Source: Gremmenia infestans
Lineage: Eukaryota > Ascomycota > Leotiomycetes > Helotiales > Hamatocanthoscyphaceae
Assembly (NCBI GenBank): GCA_032629725.1
Contig: JAFEVB010000009.1
Coordinates: 377,001-441,000 of the forward strand
Direction: 5' to 3'
DNA: 64,000 bases
The notes below the pieces were generated by a model. The model saw only the letters and a program-made list of their open reading frames with translations, had not been told where the DNA came from and ran no database searches. The translations under genes were made by a program, and so were the position numbers. Shown in pieces: positions 21,947 through 33,457 of the stretch; position 1 is the first letter of the stretch; every line of letters begins with the position of its first letter.

Positions 21947-23203
21947 CTAAACACCACTAGCGAAAGACAAACCCCCAGATTCTATATCAACGGTCATAGA
22001 ATCCTGGAGTCCACACATATCAAAGAGTTTTAACGGGGTCAAGTCTTTCGGCGTTCCGACCACTCCTTCAGCCTTAAGTCGCTCAAGCGTAGCTTGAATA
22101 GCCACATACGCCGGGGCAATCGACGCGAATGAGAAAATCATGATTCTGAACCCCATCTCCTTTGCTTCTTTGGTAGTGATAATAGGTGTTGCACCATTCT
22201 CTACCATATTCAATAGAAGTGGCCAAGGTGCGAGGTCTTTCACCGCCTGGGCAGCCATTTCTTTTGAAGTGTAGCCTTCGAGCAGTCCCACGTCAGCACC
22301 AAGTGAGCGTGCTACTTTAAGGCGTTTGACACACTCATCGTAGCCGAGCATCTGTAGTGCATCGGTGCGAGCAATCAGCACGATGTCTGAATGCATTGCA
22401 TCCTTGGCTGACTTGGCTGCACGCACGCGTGTGTAAAATTCCTCGTTGGGAACGACCTTCTTGCCTTTCAAATGACCACAACGCTTGTTCATGACCTGAT
22501 CTTCGATGTGAAAACCGGCCACCCCAGCGCGAATATATGACTTGACAGAATTGGCCACCATGATTGGCCCTGATAGCAGAAAGTCAGCCAGAAAATATTC
22601 AAGGGGGTAAATGTAGTTGACCGACCTCCGTAACCAGTGTCCATGTCAGCGATAAGAGGCGGGCCATAGGGCTCCAAGTTGGCGATCATTTCAGCGTGTT
22701 CTTTCATATCATGGAGGTGGGCAATTCCTAGATCTGGCTGACCAAGACGAGAGGCTGTTGTCCCAGCACCGGTCCATACATCACAAACGTGTTAACAAAC
22801 GCTGCCAATAGTGTTGCAGTATGATTAAAGCCTTACCATATACATAGCACTAAAACCCACACGCAGTGCAATACGTGCTGAAAGGCCGTCGTAAACACCG
22901 GGGCATACGATCAACTCATCGGTGTCTTCGATCATCTTCTTGAGTTTTGTTGCTGCTGACAAATTGTTCGAGACTGCAATAGGAGATTGGCTAACCCTGT
23001 TGAAGGAGACGAGAATGCTGTCCGATTCTGCAGGAACATCGACGGTGACCTTTGGGGGATCTACAGTCGTCGTAGCAGTAGGAACACTGAGAACACTAAG
23101 GAAGGGAGGCTTCTTGTCATTAGGCCGTGCAATTGTGCAAGGGTGAAATTTGAGGAATTAATACCTCTTTCTCGAGAAGGGGTTGTGTCTCTACAAGGGA
23201 CAT
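21947..23203 (-). CDS. PEP mutase/isocitrate lyase-superfamily carboxyvinyl-type lyase
   Basis: Four exons (23203-23165, 23112-22837, 22773-22626, 22569-21947) restore 361 residues in frame. Conserved motifs are LIVCPGVYDGLSARIALRVG, MTGAGTTASRLGQPDLG, PLIADMDTGYGG (metal-binding Asp residues), AGFHIEDQVMNKRCGH (usually KRCGHL in this family), IARTDA and LLLNMVENG. Enzymes of this class cleave or rearrange C-C or P-C bonds of small 2-hydroxy or 2-methyl acids (2-methylisocitrate lyase, oxaloacetate hydrolase, PEP mutase); the specific activity is not decidable here. Odd point: the intron between exons 2 and 3 has a good GTAAGG donor, but the acceptor needed for the reading frame ends in GG, not AG. 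Either a rare splice or an inactivating mutation is present. Confidence 0.75.
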
Positions 23204-23901
23204 AGTCTCCATTTTGTCAGTGGTAGAAGAAGTACTCAACACCGGAAGTAGTTCCAGAAATCGATGATGAGAGCCAGAAAGTATGGATGGAGGTGTAACA
23301 GGATTTATTTCTCTCTACTGGGAGGACAGATGAGAATCGATATTGCTTTCCAGTGATGACTGTCATAAGATTATAGAACAAAGATAAAGGTAAGAGAATA
23401 GGGCGTTATATAGGTCCCTGGCTCCCAAGTCTCTACGAAGTGTGTGTATGTAATATTCAACTGCTAACTCGCGAAGATTCATAAGAGACTCGGTGCCAGT
23501 CACCTCATTTTGTCTCATCACCGTTCTCGCAGAAGCCAAGATGCACCCATACACTCAATGCAATCAATATAACGCAATCGATATATGCAATCACCACTGG
23601 AAAGCGTAGTCCATCCCGTGTACTACTACCCACTGGTTTGCCAAGCAGCAACGTTACAAAAAAAACCTTGCATATATGTAGCCAAGGTCAGTGTAGAGCT
23701 CTTATCCAGTTGTGAATGGGTATCTCGTGGCTGCAACTGAAATACCAAGGGCGGCTATTTTGAGGAGTGAGGCAATAGACTGTGGTGTGAACATATCAAC
23801 CTCAAGGCCGAAATAGGCCCGGTATCTTGTACTAAATCTCTTTCTTCTCTGCAATTTGTGCTTGTGAAACCCTTGGCAATCTATTCATATTGATACTATC
23901 A
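23204..23901. other. Intergenic, nothing recognised
   Basis: Upstream flank of the lyase-family gene up to the first inverted-repeat element. Confidence 0.4.
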
Positions 23902-24131
23902 CCCCCCCCCCTCATAAAGAGCATTTGTGGGTTACTCTACCGTAAATACAAGAGGGCTAAGCTAATAAAATTAATATAGCTAGGCCTTAGTAAGACGTTA
24001 TAGGGACTTTACAAGTACCTTTCGCCATAAATAGTAGGCCATTTATAACGGCTGTACCTAATCAGTTCTATAGATTTCTATGTATTATAGGGACGAGACC
24101 CATAAATGCTTATTAATTAAGCGGAGGGGAG
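23902..24131 (+). mobile_element. MITE-like element, copy 1
   Basis: About 230 bp, AT-rich, non-coding, bounded by imperfect terminal inverted repeats. It begins with a run of C then CATAAAGAGCATTTGTGGGT, and ends ACCCATAAATGCTTATTAA and a G-rich run. The interior matches copy 2 in blocks (TATAGGGACTTTA, AGTTCTATAGATTTCTA). No ORF. A target-site duplication could not be settled by eye. Confidence 0.68.
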
Positions 24132-24365
24132 TACACAGACAATGCCCGCTTAAGTGCTGGATTGCATCCAATACTTACTGCATTTAAAGTAACAATATGC
24201 CGACCTATAGGCACAGCAGCAGCAAGGCTCCTTATCTTTGGAAGGCTGAAAAAGTCGAAATTGGTGGCAAAATTTGATCAAATCAAGTAAGTGGTTAAAG
24301 TACATTATATCTCTGTCTTAAAATCAAATTTCAAAACGCTTTCATGAACTCACTAGCTTTCTACT
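24132..24365. other. Spacer between the two MITE-like copies
   Basis: A 234-bp spacer with no recognised feature. Confidence 0.4.
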
Positions 24366-24596
24366 CTCCCCCTCCCCCCTAATAAACAGCATATGTGGGT
24401 TTGACTACCGTAAATATAAAGGGGCTAAGCTAATAATATTAAGACAGCCAGGGCTTAGTAGGACCTTATAGGGACTTTATAAGTACCCTTCGCAATAATA
24501 GTGGGCCATTTATAATAGCTGTAGCTATTTAGTTCTATAGATTTCTACGTATTATAGGAATTTGACCTATAAATGCTCTTTATTAAGATGGGGGGG
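24366..24596 (+). mobile_element. MITE-like element, copy 2
   Basis: Second copy in the same orientation. The left end has C-runs then TAATAAACAGCATATGTGGG; the right end is CCTATAAATGCTCTTTATTA then a run of G. The reverse complement of the right end matches the left end at about 16 of 20 positions beyond the C-run. It has no coding capacity, so it would need a transposase in trans. Confidence 0.68.
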
Positions 24597-25138
24597 ACGC
24601 CAGATGAATTTGATAGAGGGAAGAATTGAAGGGAAGTTCCGAAACATACTGGGCGTGCTGGCTCGAAAGGGGGATTGGTGTTTGGTGTCCTATATTACGC
24701 CGTGGGGCAATGTACCCTGGGGGCATGCTCCAATGCTTGGCGTGCGGGATGGCCCGCGGTCTAACGGCGCTCCTGCCCCAGTCGTCAATTTCCGCTCCAC
24801 CTTTACCATCAATTCATCAATAATGCCAATGATGCAATGGCTTGGCTATCCACACCAGTTATCATTTGCCGCTGGGTTCAACAAATGATGTCTGATTGAG
24901 ATATCAGAGACCATGCCGCGAATGCATTCTCCTGGTTGCATTCCCTTGCATATCTTAAACTGACAATATAAAGTATACTTACTGTTGGCACCGGGCTGCA
25001 TCCATCGCTCTTGTGTTCGTATCTCCATTCCACACACCTAGATCTTCCCCCTCCATCGTAATAGATTCTACAGACAAGGTCTCTCTTTCTCTCTTGAACC
25101 TTCCTCGGTATCTCCCAAATCCCCCTTTCTCACAAGTT
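24597..25138. other. Promoter flank of the DUF1275 gene
   Basis: Contains a CT-rich stretch at about 25080-25095 before the start codon. No other gene is supported. Confidence 0.4.
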
Positions 25139-26112
25139 ATGTCGGAAGTCGAGAATAGAACAGCTTCAGCTCTTGCGGGCCTGCCAATGTCCACATCTCC
25201 TGTGAAGCCAGAAGGGGGTCATCCAAATGAACTTGCTCAGAAATCCTCTGGACTGTCACATATACGAAGTTATTTCAGCATTGAAGTTACCACAAACCAT
25301 GCCGATCTTTTGCTGTTGCTGTGCTGCTTGGTCACCGGTTTCGTGGATAGCACGTTCTACAATGGTAGAGTATTCTGTAATGAAGGTGGAATTATAGACT
25401 GACAATTCTTCCAGCATTTAGTACTTTCGTGTCCATGCAAACCGGTATGTGGAAACCCCGATTCTACGAAATTTTGGTGGACTACTTTGTGCCTCATATT
25501 GTCAACGACGACTAACTGGAAGTAGGAAATACAATATTTGTTGCTCTCGGTGCATCTGGCCAGAACACTAGGCCATACGGCTGGGCCAGATCTCTCTCAT
25601 CGATTGGCTTCTTCATCATTGGATCTTCATTCTTCTCTCGGTTCAACCGCGCCTTCGGTGCTCGCCGACGTGGAACAATTGTGAGCTCTTTCCTACTACA
25701 GAGCATCTGTATACTTATCGCCAGTGGTCTGGTAGAAGGAGGAGCCATCGATGGAACGGTCCCATCAAAAACTTCAGTTGTACATTGGAACCAACTTGCT
25801 CCTATAGCACTCATGAGCTTTCAGTCTGCTGGTCAGATTGTAAGCAGTAGAGCGCTGGATGTGGGCGAGATTCCCACCGTGGTGATAACAAGTCTACTTT
25901 GCGATCTTTTCTCAGATCCATTACTGTTTGACTCACATAGTAAAAACCCCAAGAGAAATAGAAGAGCAGCTGCTTTTATACTGACCTTGGTTGGAGCGAT
26001 TGTAGGTGGTTGGGTCTCTAAATCAACCGGAGGAGTTCAGACAATGCTGTGGGTTGCCGGTGCTGTCAAATTCCTGCTTTCGATGTTGTGGATATTCTGG
26101 ATAAGTGCATGA
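25139..26112 (+). CDS. DUF1275 (YoaK-like) integral membrane protein
   Basis: Three exons (25139-25364, 25415-25444, 25526-26112) join in frame to 280 residues. The middle exon is 30 nt. The N-terminus is a hydrophilic tail of about 55 residues. Family landmarks are ADLLLLLCCLVTGFVDSTFY, FVSMQTGNTIFVALG across the second splice, and LMSFQSAGQIVSSRALDVGE then PTVVITSLLCDL. About six membrane segments are predicted. The C-terminus ends in a hydrophobic helix (FLLSMLWIFWISA). DUF1275 proteins have no firmly assigned function; a transport or stress role is usually guessed. Confidence 0.86.
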
Positions 26113-27022
26113 TACGCTGTTAGTTAATCAAACTGAGACTTATGGAGTGCTCGAGATGAGAGAAGGCACGCTGTAAAGGCGTGTATTCAACAACTTGTCA
26201 TTCAAGGGCATTGGCAGGAGCTTTTTTTGCCAGCTGAAATACGGGTGTTGGTGGTGGTGACCTGGATTGAGCGATGTGATTAATTAGTTGGGTTGGCAGG
26301 TATGCAGTCACGGTCAAGTATGCAAGAGTAATCGTTATCTTGTTACCATGTATATAGTGAAATACTATATTTGAGTTTCTCTCACATGGGTCAGGCCGGC
26401 TTCTTGATGACCATGATAGATAAGCGTTCTTCTATTAGCTGTCGATATTTAGCATGTGGGCCCTGCAGGCCCTTCCGCTCCCTTATTAGCCGCGAAACTT
26501 AAGTCAGACTTAAATAGGCAAGCCGCATTTTTCAGGGTAGGTCTAGGCTTTATAGTCTCTGCGAAGCCTCTAAGATAGTATAGAAGATGGTTTGCAGAAA
26601 AGAGCGCAAATTTTAACTTTTACTTTTTAGATTTTCGCTTTTCAATCTATAAATACTAGTTCAAATCACTCTGTTATAAATTTATGGGTATAGATGAAGA
26701 TAAGAAGGGTTAGTGTAAACGACTAATTAGCAAGGCAATAAAATCAACAAATTTCACTTTTGATTAGCATATACGTGATAAGAGGCTCGAAACTATGCTT
26801 CATATTCATATTCCAGCATTGGTCAAGCGCCTAATCCATCTCATAACCCATCAATCAATTTCAACTACCCCTCCCTCCCTCTCTTCCTATGCACGTATTC
26901 ATTCTCCATTCCTATTCCCAATCCCAAACGCCAGACCAAAGCATCCGAACACCAAACACGTACGGTATAACAAAAGCCTCCCTCCATCCCTGAGCAAGCA
27001 CGCCGCACGCATCAAAACTATT
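26113..27022. other. Intergenic, AT-rich in its centre
   Basis: No supported gene. About 26560-26770 is AT-rich. The frame at 26795-27061 is Pro/Ser-rich without motifs and overlaps the 3' end of the E2 gene. Confidence 0.4.
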
Positions 27023-28104
27023 TTACAGCCCGAGCAACAGTTTCAAGACCAAAGCTACTAGTAACACTACAACACCTGCTATCGCTCTGTCTATCCACAT
27101 GGGCACTCCGTCATTCGAGCGTGTTTGTGGCTGTGGTGGCTGTAGAGCTAATTGCTGAAGCGGCGCAGGAGCAGGAGCGTGATACGGCGTTTGAGGTACG
27201 AGAGGATGATGCCATGTCCGCGGCGGTTGCTGAGTAGGAGTAGGTGTAGGTGGAGGAATGTGTGCCGGCTGTACCGACTCATCGACCGGCCCAACATCAG
27301 CAGTCCTCACAAACCCCTCCGCCAACTCCGCTTCCTCTGTATCCGCTTCCTCCTTCTCCTTCTCCTTCCCCTTCCCCTTCCCCATCTCATCCTTGAACCC
27401 CATCTGCAACTCCCTCGGCACTTCCACTTCCCCTCCCCCCTTTTCCCCCTCCCGCTCCCGTTCCAATTCCATCGCCCTAAAAGCCTCCTCCCTCTCCCCC
27501 AGAATCTCCCCGTTACTCCTCCCCCCACACCCACCACATCTCCACCCCGGCGTCTCCCCCGCAATGCCCCTCCTGCCCTCCTCACTCATCTCCACCCCCC
27601 CAAGCTGCCCCTTCGCATCCGTCTCCATAAACGCTCTCAGCGCCACCAGCGCCGTGCGGATTCCCCACGCCGGCTGCCACGTCTCCTCATGGTGTCCGCT
27701 GATACTGAGACAGATCTCGCGGTTTGCTTCGAAGCGCCCGGAGGGGGTGAGGAAGCGGAATGATGGGGGACGCAGTGGGTACGTGGACGGTAGGATTATG
27801 CGCCCGTGGTAGATTCCTGAGGCGTAGGGGGAGGAGGGGGGGCCGCGCAGTGTGAAGTGCCAGTTGAATAGGTCGGCGTCGGTGGCGGGCGCGGCGTGGT
27901 AGTCGGGGGAGGGGGTGGTGGATAGTTCCGCTGCTTCGCGGACTGTGTGGTGGAGGTATTAGGTTCTTGCACTCAAACAAAGAGGAAAAGACAAGAGAAT
28001 ATATAACTTGATGTGCTGTGTTGTAAAGGCAGGAGAGGGAGCTTACGAATTCGTTTTATAGTGGGGGACTTTGAGTTGAATCTCGGTGCACCAGGTGTTG
28101 CCAT
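27023..28104 (-). CDS. ubc6: Tail-anchored ubiquitin-conjugating enzyme E2, Ubc6/UBE2J type
   Basis: Two exons (28104-28047 and 27942-27023) join in frame to 325 residues, restoring SPTIKRILREAAEL. The UBC fold is non-canonical as in UBE2J: it has LPSTYPLRPPSFRFLTPSGRFE, then the catalytic Cys in NREICLSISGHHEETWQPAW in place of the usual HPN motif. After the domain comes a Zn-like CGGC pair, a charged Glu/Lys-rich and Pro-rich linker, and a C-terminal transmembrane anchor (GVVVLLVALVLKLLLGL). The family works in ER-associated degradation with ER-membrane E3 ligases. It is longer than yeast Ubc6 because of the linker. Confidence 0.9.
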
Positions 28105-28706
28105 AATCACCAATCAACGTGATAGTCTAAATTCGGGCAAGAGGAAGAATCGTTAATTGTTAATAAGAGCTGTGCATTGATTTTATCTCCTCTTATTTAT
28201 GTTGTTCGTATGGATGCGATTGCGACGTGTGATGCAAAGTTGGGAACTGGAACAAACTGGACAGCTGTCGCGAGAGAGAGCTGTCGTTGGAACGGAACGG
28301 AGGAGGTCGGGGATAAGATAAGATAAGATGGGGGAGATATTATCACGTGCTGGTTATCTGTGAGTGAGCTCGAATCTTTTACGGCGGGCTTTATAATAAC
28401 AAGAAACCTTATGGTGTGTGCAAGAGCGGCACTAATCTATATGATGCTAGGTGGCACAATCTATATGATGTCAGGTGGCATATAACATGAGAAGCCGATA
28501 CAATCAAGTACTAGAAGCATAATCAAAAGTCTGGTGGTTTGAAAGTTTATAAATAGCAACTCTTTCATAAAGGCCGCTGTAAACACTTTAGCAGACAAGG
28601 AGAATGTATTAGAAGTCGTAATATACATGTATGTCATCTATCCATAACTAAGGGTATTCCTATTATACATCCTATGATATAACGCCGAAGTAACATCCTT
28701 GAATAC
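28105..28706. other. Intergenic with a short tandem repeat
   Basis: Upstream of the E2 gene and 3' of the palmitoyltransferase gene. A GATAAGATAAGAT run near 28314 and the 24-bp tandem repeat at 28434-28481 are the only features seen. Confidence 0.4.
28434..28481 (+). repeat. 24-bp unit repeated twice in tandem
   Basis: Units at 28434-28457 and 28458-28481 begin AATCTATATGATG and end AGGTGGCA, differing at a few positions. Confidence 0.75.
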
Positions 28707-30334
28707 TTAATCAACGCCATCATCCTGACCATCCCATCCCCGTTCATCAGTATCCTTCTGCCTCGCAAGCGTATTGCCCAATAATGTATTCGTTACTACA
28801 CCCACTTTCTGAGGCCACCCCACAGCTGCTTTCCGGTCCAAAGTCTTCCGCTCAACTTCATCCTCGTCACTGCTGATCTCATATGGATCTGGCGAGCCTC
28901 GAGGTCTCATATGCTGCAGGGAGACATTGTCCATTCGAACGTCAACTCCATCTGCATACTCGGCTGGGTCCCGTCCTAGGATCTTGTCTGCTTTTGAAGT
29001 CGCTCTGCCCAAAACCCTATCGGCTTTTGATGTTGATCTTGCAGGATACGAGCCAACGTAATGCCTTGCGGCTCCATTTTGTGGCTGCACCGGGAATACC
29101 GGAGATTGTGGTTCGCCCCAGCCAGCAGCTGCCTCTCGCTGGCGTTGAGAATCTCGTTCCCGTGCTATTTTGTCTCTTGCTGCCACCCACTTCGGACTCG
29201 GTTCCCAGGCCCATCCATCTCCTGTAGTGTTGCAGACGGGGAGGAACCAGAAAGCTTTCTTCGGTCCAAAAAGATGAAGCAGATTTCTCCTCCATCCCAG
29301 GTCAAATGCACTTGGTAGCTTCTCCGAATCCTGCTCATCAAGATATTCTTCATACCTCTGACGTGCTCGCTCTCTTTCATACACATCATATTGCTGACGC
29401 TGTCCATCTTGCTGCGCGCCATTCATCTCATTCATCTGCTGTCCATGCTCCATCCCACCATTCATCCGCTGATGCTGCATCGACTTCCTCAACGGGCTCA
29501 GATACCTCGTCTTCTCCAAACACTCAATCGTAGTCTGTCCCCTACAAGCAAGCAGTATATGCCAGCCTGTAAATCCCGCCAACACCAACCCAATAATCCC
29601 GCCAATAACAGCCAGCATCACATAATTCACCGGCATCAACGACTCAGTATATTCCCCATCATTCAGAATCTCCCTCCACACCCAAGTCGCAGATACCGCG
29701 AAACATAGGAGGCAGAACACCGTCGTGTATATTAGGAAGAGCAGGAACGCTTTGTAGTTATGTAGCCCGACGCAGGTGGCCAGCCATGGACAGTGGTGAT
29801 CCATTTTCAGAACGCAGGTTCGGCAGGTAGAGCAGTGGTGTGCGCGGTCTGGCTTCCGGGCCTGGCATTTCTTGCAGAAGCGCAACTCGCCATTACTTTT
29901 GACCGTGAAATTCGTCGCATTCGGGGTATGGGTTGGTAGGGCGCTGTAGCCATTATGATCGCTGGTCGTGGTGCCGGGGGATGTAAAAACGGCGGTAGTG
30001 TAGGACCAGTTGAGGAGGATGTAAATTACTATTCCGAGAATGGATGTTCCTTTTCCTAGATAGCAGCTGTCATTAGCAATCTGGCAGGCATGGCATAGCA
30101 TGGCATGGCATGTATTTGGAAAAGGGTGTACGTACCAATCCACACGCCTTGAGTAGGCAGGAATCCTATCGTAGCTTCCACCCACACGGCCCAGGTCGTG
30201 ATACTGTATACGAAGAACAGCGGGAAATACGTTGCGCCTACGCAGCAGCAGCGCTCTACCTTTCGGGCCCAGCCTCGGGGCGTTGGCATTCTGGAGGGGG
30301 AATGTGGTGGACTTGGAGGGGCGAGGGTAGCCAT
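28707..30334 (-). CDS. pfa3: DHHC palmitoyltransferase, Pfa3-like
   Basis: Two exons (30334-30136 and 30055-28707) join in frame to 515 residues. Two N-terminal membrane helices precede the cysteine-rich domain: FCKKCQARKPDRAHHCSTC, then KMDHHCPWLATCVGL with the catalytic DHHC Cys. Two more helices follow (LFLIYTTVFCLLCFAV; VMLAVIGGIIGLVLAGF) with a TTxE-like motif (QTTIECLE). The long C-terminal tail is charged and Gln-rich and contains two similar segments (STSKADRVLGR, TSKADKILGR). Such enzymes S-palmitoylate proteins; yeast Pfa3 acts on vacuolar Vac8. The Pfa3 assignment rests on topology and motif spacing. Confidence 0.9.
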
Positions 30335-31571
30335 TACTTGGGAGGCGTCATGAGAGAGAAGATAAAAGGGGCATGTTGTGTGGTGTTGAATCCTTTAATA
30401 AGGCTTGAGGCGGAGTTGTCGCTGAGCGAAACATGACACGGAAGGTCGGGGCGGAAGAAGGTTGGTCCGAGATATTGATTCAGACGACATGACATCCCCT
30501 CTCACTCGATGCATATTTCTCTAAAAAAGGGCTTTGTATCTTTCTGCCGTGAAAATGGATATTGAATACTCTTGATTGTCACTTTTTAGATGGCGATTTT
30601 GACAATTTCCCGACTTCCAACAGAGATTCGCTGAAGCGAGAGATAGCGAGTTCTACCCCTTTTTATTTCCTCACTACCCTAGCATTTAAAGGCATACAAG
30701 ATGTGAATAGACTTCGAAAAGGCGATGCCAGGAACATTTACTCGAGAGACTTTTACTTGCCTGTATGTGTGTACAGCATCCATTTATTGGATATCCGTCT
30801 AATGGCTTTGATCACCCGCACAATGGAAAGGTTGTAGTATTCTTTCTGCTAATACTCGAACAAGAGCCCGACTGATATTAACCGTTTGTCGTTTCAGAAC
30901 CACTTACACGAAGTTCAGTTATTATTCTAAACTCTACCTAGGTAGATTGTCCTTCTACTCCCAGTAGACTCCATTCAATTCGGGTTGAGATGCTCGAGTA
31001 GGTCGCCTCGAGTTTAGAAATCTCACGTAGCTATTTTCTACACTTATCCTTGTTTCAATAAAATGTTATATATCTGTCTCACTTAAGTGAGATTTGAGTC
31101 TAGAATTGTCTCGTTCTTGAACTTTCTGTCGTTCTTTAATTGACACGATAGATTTAGTAGATTGTAATTTCTGTCAATGGTGTGCAATAGCGAATTCACT
31201 ATTACTCGCACTTGCCGTTCTCGGCGGCGACGACACAACAAGCGAGGACCTGCAAGTTATTTCTTTCCCTCTACTCTCCTCTCTCCCTCGCTCCACCTGT
31301 CCTTGAAAATAAATCCTTCACATCAAGTTGTCCACAACACACGACAACAACCACCACCACCACCACCGCCACGGGGGTCGCTTCGAGTATCTCTTCCAAA
31401 CAGCTCTCTTCACCATCCTGATCCTCATCCTCACCCTCCTCTTGTACTGTATTCGTGCCTGCTTAACACATCTACCCTTCCTCATCTCCCTCACTCCTTT
31501 GCTCTCCTTTCCTCCTTGTCTCTCCCCTTCTCTCCCTCCCCACCTTCCCTCTACCGTCGCATTCGATCAAG
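30335..31571. other. Intergenic and pyrimidine-rich leader of the zinc-finger gene
   Basis: About 31260-31560 is strongly C/T-rich with a CAC repeat near 31345, typical of a fungal promoter or 5' leader. The long plus frames here are low-complexity and not credible genes. The rest is featureless. Confidence 0.5.
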
Positions 31572-33457
31572 ATGCCCGCCAGACCCGTGCAAAAGCGCAG
31601 TCTGCCCGAGCCAGCTCCGGGTGAAAACCCAACCCTCTGCGAGAAGTGTGATATGCAATTCAAGACCTGGGAGCTCTTCCATGAGCACAAGCTGAGCAGC
31701 CCATATCACATCACCTGCAAGATCTGTTCCAAGGACTTCGGTACCCAGGGGGCATGCGAGCGTCATCAACTCCAGGTCAGTTCAACTTCAACTTCAAATT
31801 CAACTGCACCTTCACCTCCACCTTTAGTTTCCCCTGATTTTATTTTCCCATCTTACATGCACCTCTTCTAACATCGTCTAGAGCCATGCCGCCAAGCAGA
31901 ACCTTCATTGCCAGACATGTGGTGCAAAATTCTTGCGCCTTGGTGGCTTAATCTCTCATCTAGAGTTCGACCAATGCGGCCCGAGACTTCCTGACGGCAT
32001 GACATTCCATCAAAAGGTCAAGGAACGCGAACTGCACTACGATAATCGCCACAACATCTCCCAGCTTTATCAGTTCGGCCAAACCTCCGGAAACTTCGCC
32101 AACCAAGCTGAGAACCTAGCTAAAACCCCCATGGATACGATTCCTTCCAATGAATCTGAGCCCGGCAGTGTCCGACTTGATGGTGCTAGTGAGAGTCGAC
32201 CTTGTAAGCTTAGACATCCAAAAACAAGTGTCATATTCACTGCTGATATTATTTTTCTTCTTTCTCTCCAGCCAGTCATCTCTCTCACCGTCCCGTCTTC
32301 AACATCAGCTCTCCGATTCTGTACCCACCCCGCCATCAGCCTCTAGTTGATCTATTGCCTGACGATGCTCTTCCAACGGATGTGGTGGAAGCCAAGGCCG
32401 ATGAGGATCTGATCTCGTTCGAGGCTTATCATGATTCTTTCGTCGCCGAAGAGATTCTAAATGCACCACTCACAATGAAGACGGAGGAGGTAAAGGCCAA
32501 GGCCATTGTCAAGGTCAAGGCTTTCATTTCGCAGCAGGAAGAGGACTCGAAGTCTGACACCACTTCTGTTGGCACGGTTGCTAGACCCAAGCCAGCAAAG
32601 CCAGCGGTTGCCCTTCAGACTTCAAAAGTCATCAACCCAAAAGAGTTTCCCCCGCTCGCGTCCCAACACAAACCAAAGGAAAGACACCAGCTCAACGGCC
32701 TTACCACCATTGACCCTGTGGCTGTCACTCCATCTGTCAATCCTTGGGGAGTCAAGAAAAACTTGTTTCCGCACGCAACTGCCGCTCCGGCTACCACCAC
32801 AACCTCTGTAGTTGCATCACCTATTGCTGCCCCTTCACCTCTTGTCCATATGCTCAAATCGTTAGATATCACTGATGAAGGCACCAAATTTGCGCCACAT
32901 GATCCAAACGATCCAGCTTTCAAGATTGGCAACTACTATGTTTCCTTCATCGGCAAATACAAGTGCCCCCACCTCCCCGGTTGCATGTAAGTCACCTTGT
33001 GTCTCAAGAGATTCTTCTGTCATTGGCTGTGCTCTAATACTATCGTAGGAAAACATTTCCTCATGCTGGCGCTTTCTTAGGACACTTGAGATCCCCAGCT
33101 CACGCTGGCGGTAAATTCAAGTGCAGAAACTGCCTACGATTCTTCACCACAGCTGGTGCACTCACTCAACATTCTGAGAGTCAGGGCGTTCGCTGCGTTG
33201 TCCGCGAGACCGAGCAGTACGACATGTGCGTTGATGAGTTTACTGCTGGTACCGCTACCGTCGCGGGAAAGCTTCATGATAATACTATTAGGTACGGTGT
33301 CATTAATAGGCTTGCTGTCGATAGGCCTATTGTCAGCAAGTCTACTGATAATGGGAAGAACAAGCACGAAGAAATGCAGGTTCGGCACGATGCTGTTAAT
33401 GAAGCTCAGGATCTGGACAAGGGGACGTACTGGCAGCGTAATGAACCGGTTTGGTAA
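31572..33457 (+). CDS. Multi-C2H2 zinc-finger protein
   Basis: Four exons (31572-31775, 31882-32203, 32272-32986, 33049-33457) join in frame to 549 residues. Three N-terminal fingers occur in sequence: CEKCDMQFKTWELFHEHKL, CKICSKDFGTQGACERHQL and CQTCGAKFLRLGGLISHLE. The middle is a low-complexity linker with an NPKEFPPL motif. Two C-terminal fingers follow: CPHLPGCMKTFPHAGAFLGH and CRNCLRFFTTAGALTQHSE. The last finger has a Cys in place of its second His, so it is C2HC. Splicing of exon 3 to 4 rebuilds the fourth finger. It probably binds nucleic acid in the nucleus; target unknown. Confidence 0.85.

Noticed and set aside
27152..27763. Long plus-strand frames over the E2 gene
   Set aside because: Antisense shadow of the Ubc6-type gene; the protein is low-complexity Arg/Pro/Leu and has no motif.
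29391..29708. Plus-strand frames over the palmitoyltransferase gene
   Set aside because: Antisense shadow of the DHHC gene.
31177..31571. Frames in the C/T-rich leader upstream of the zinc-finger gene
   Set aside because: Low-complexity Pro/Leu/Ser frames typical of a pyrimidine-rich promoter.
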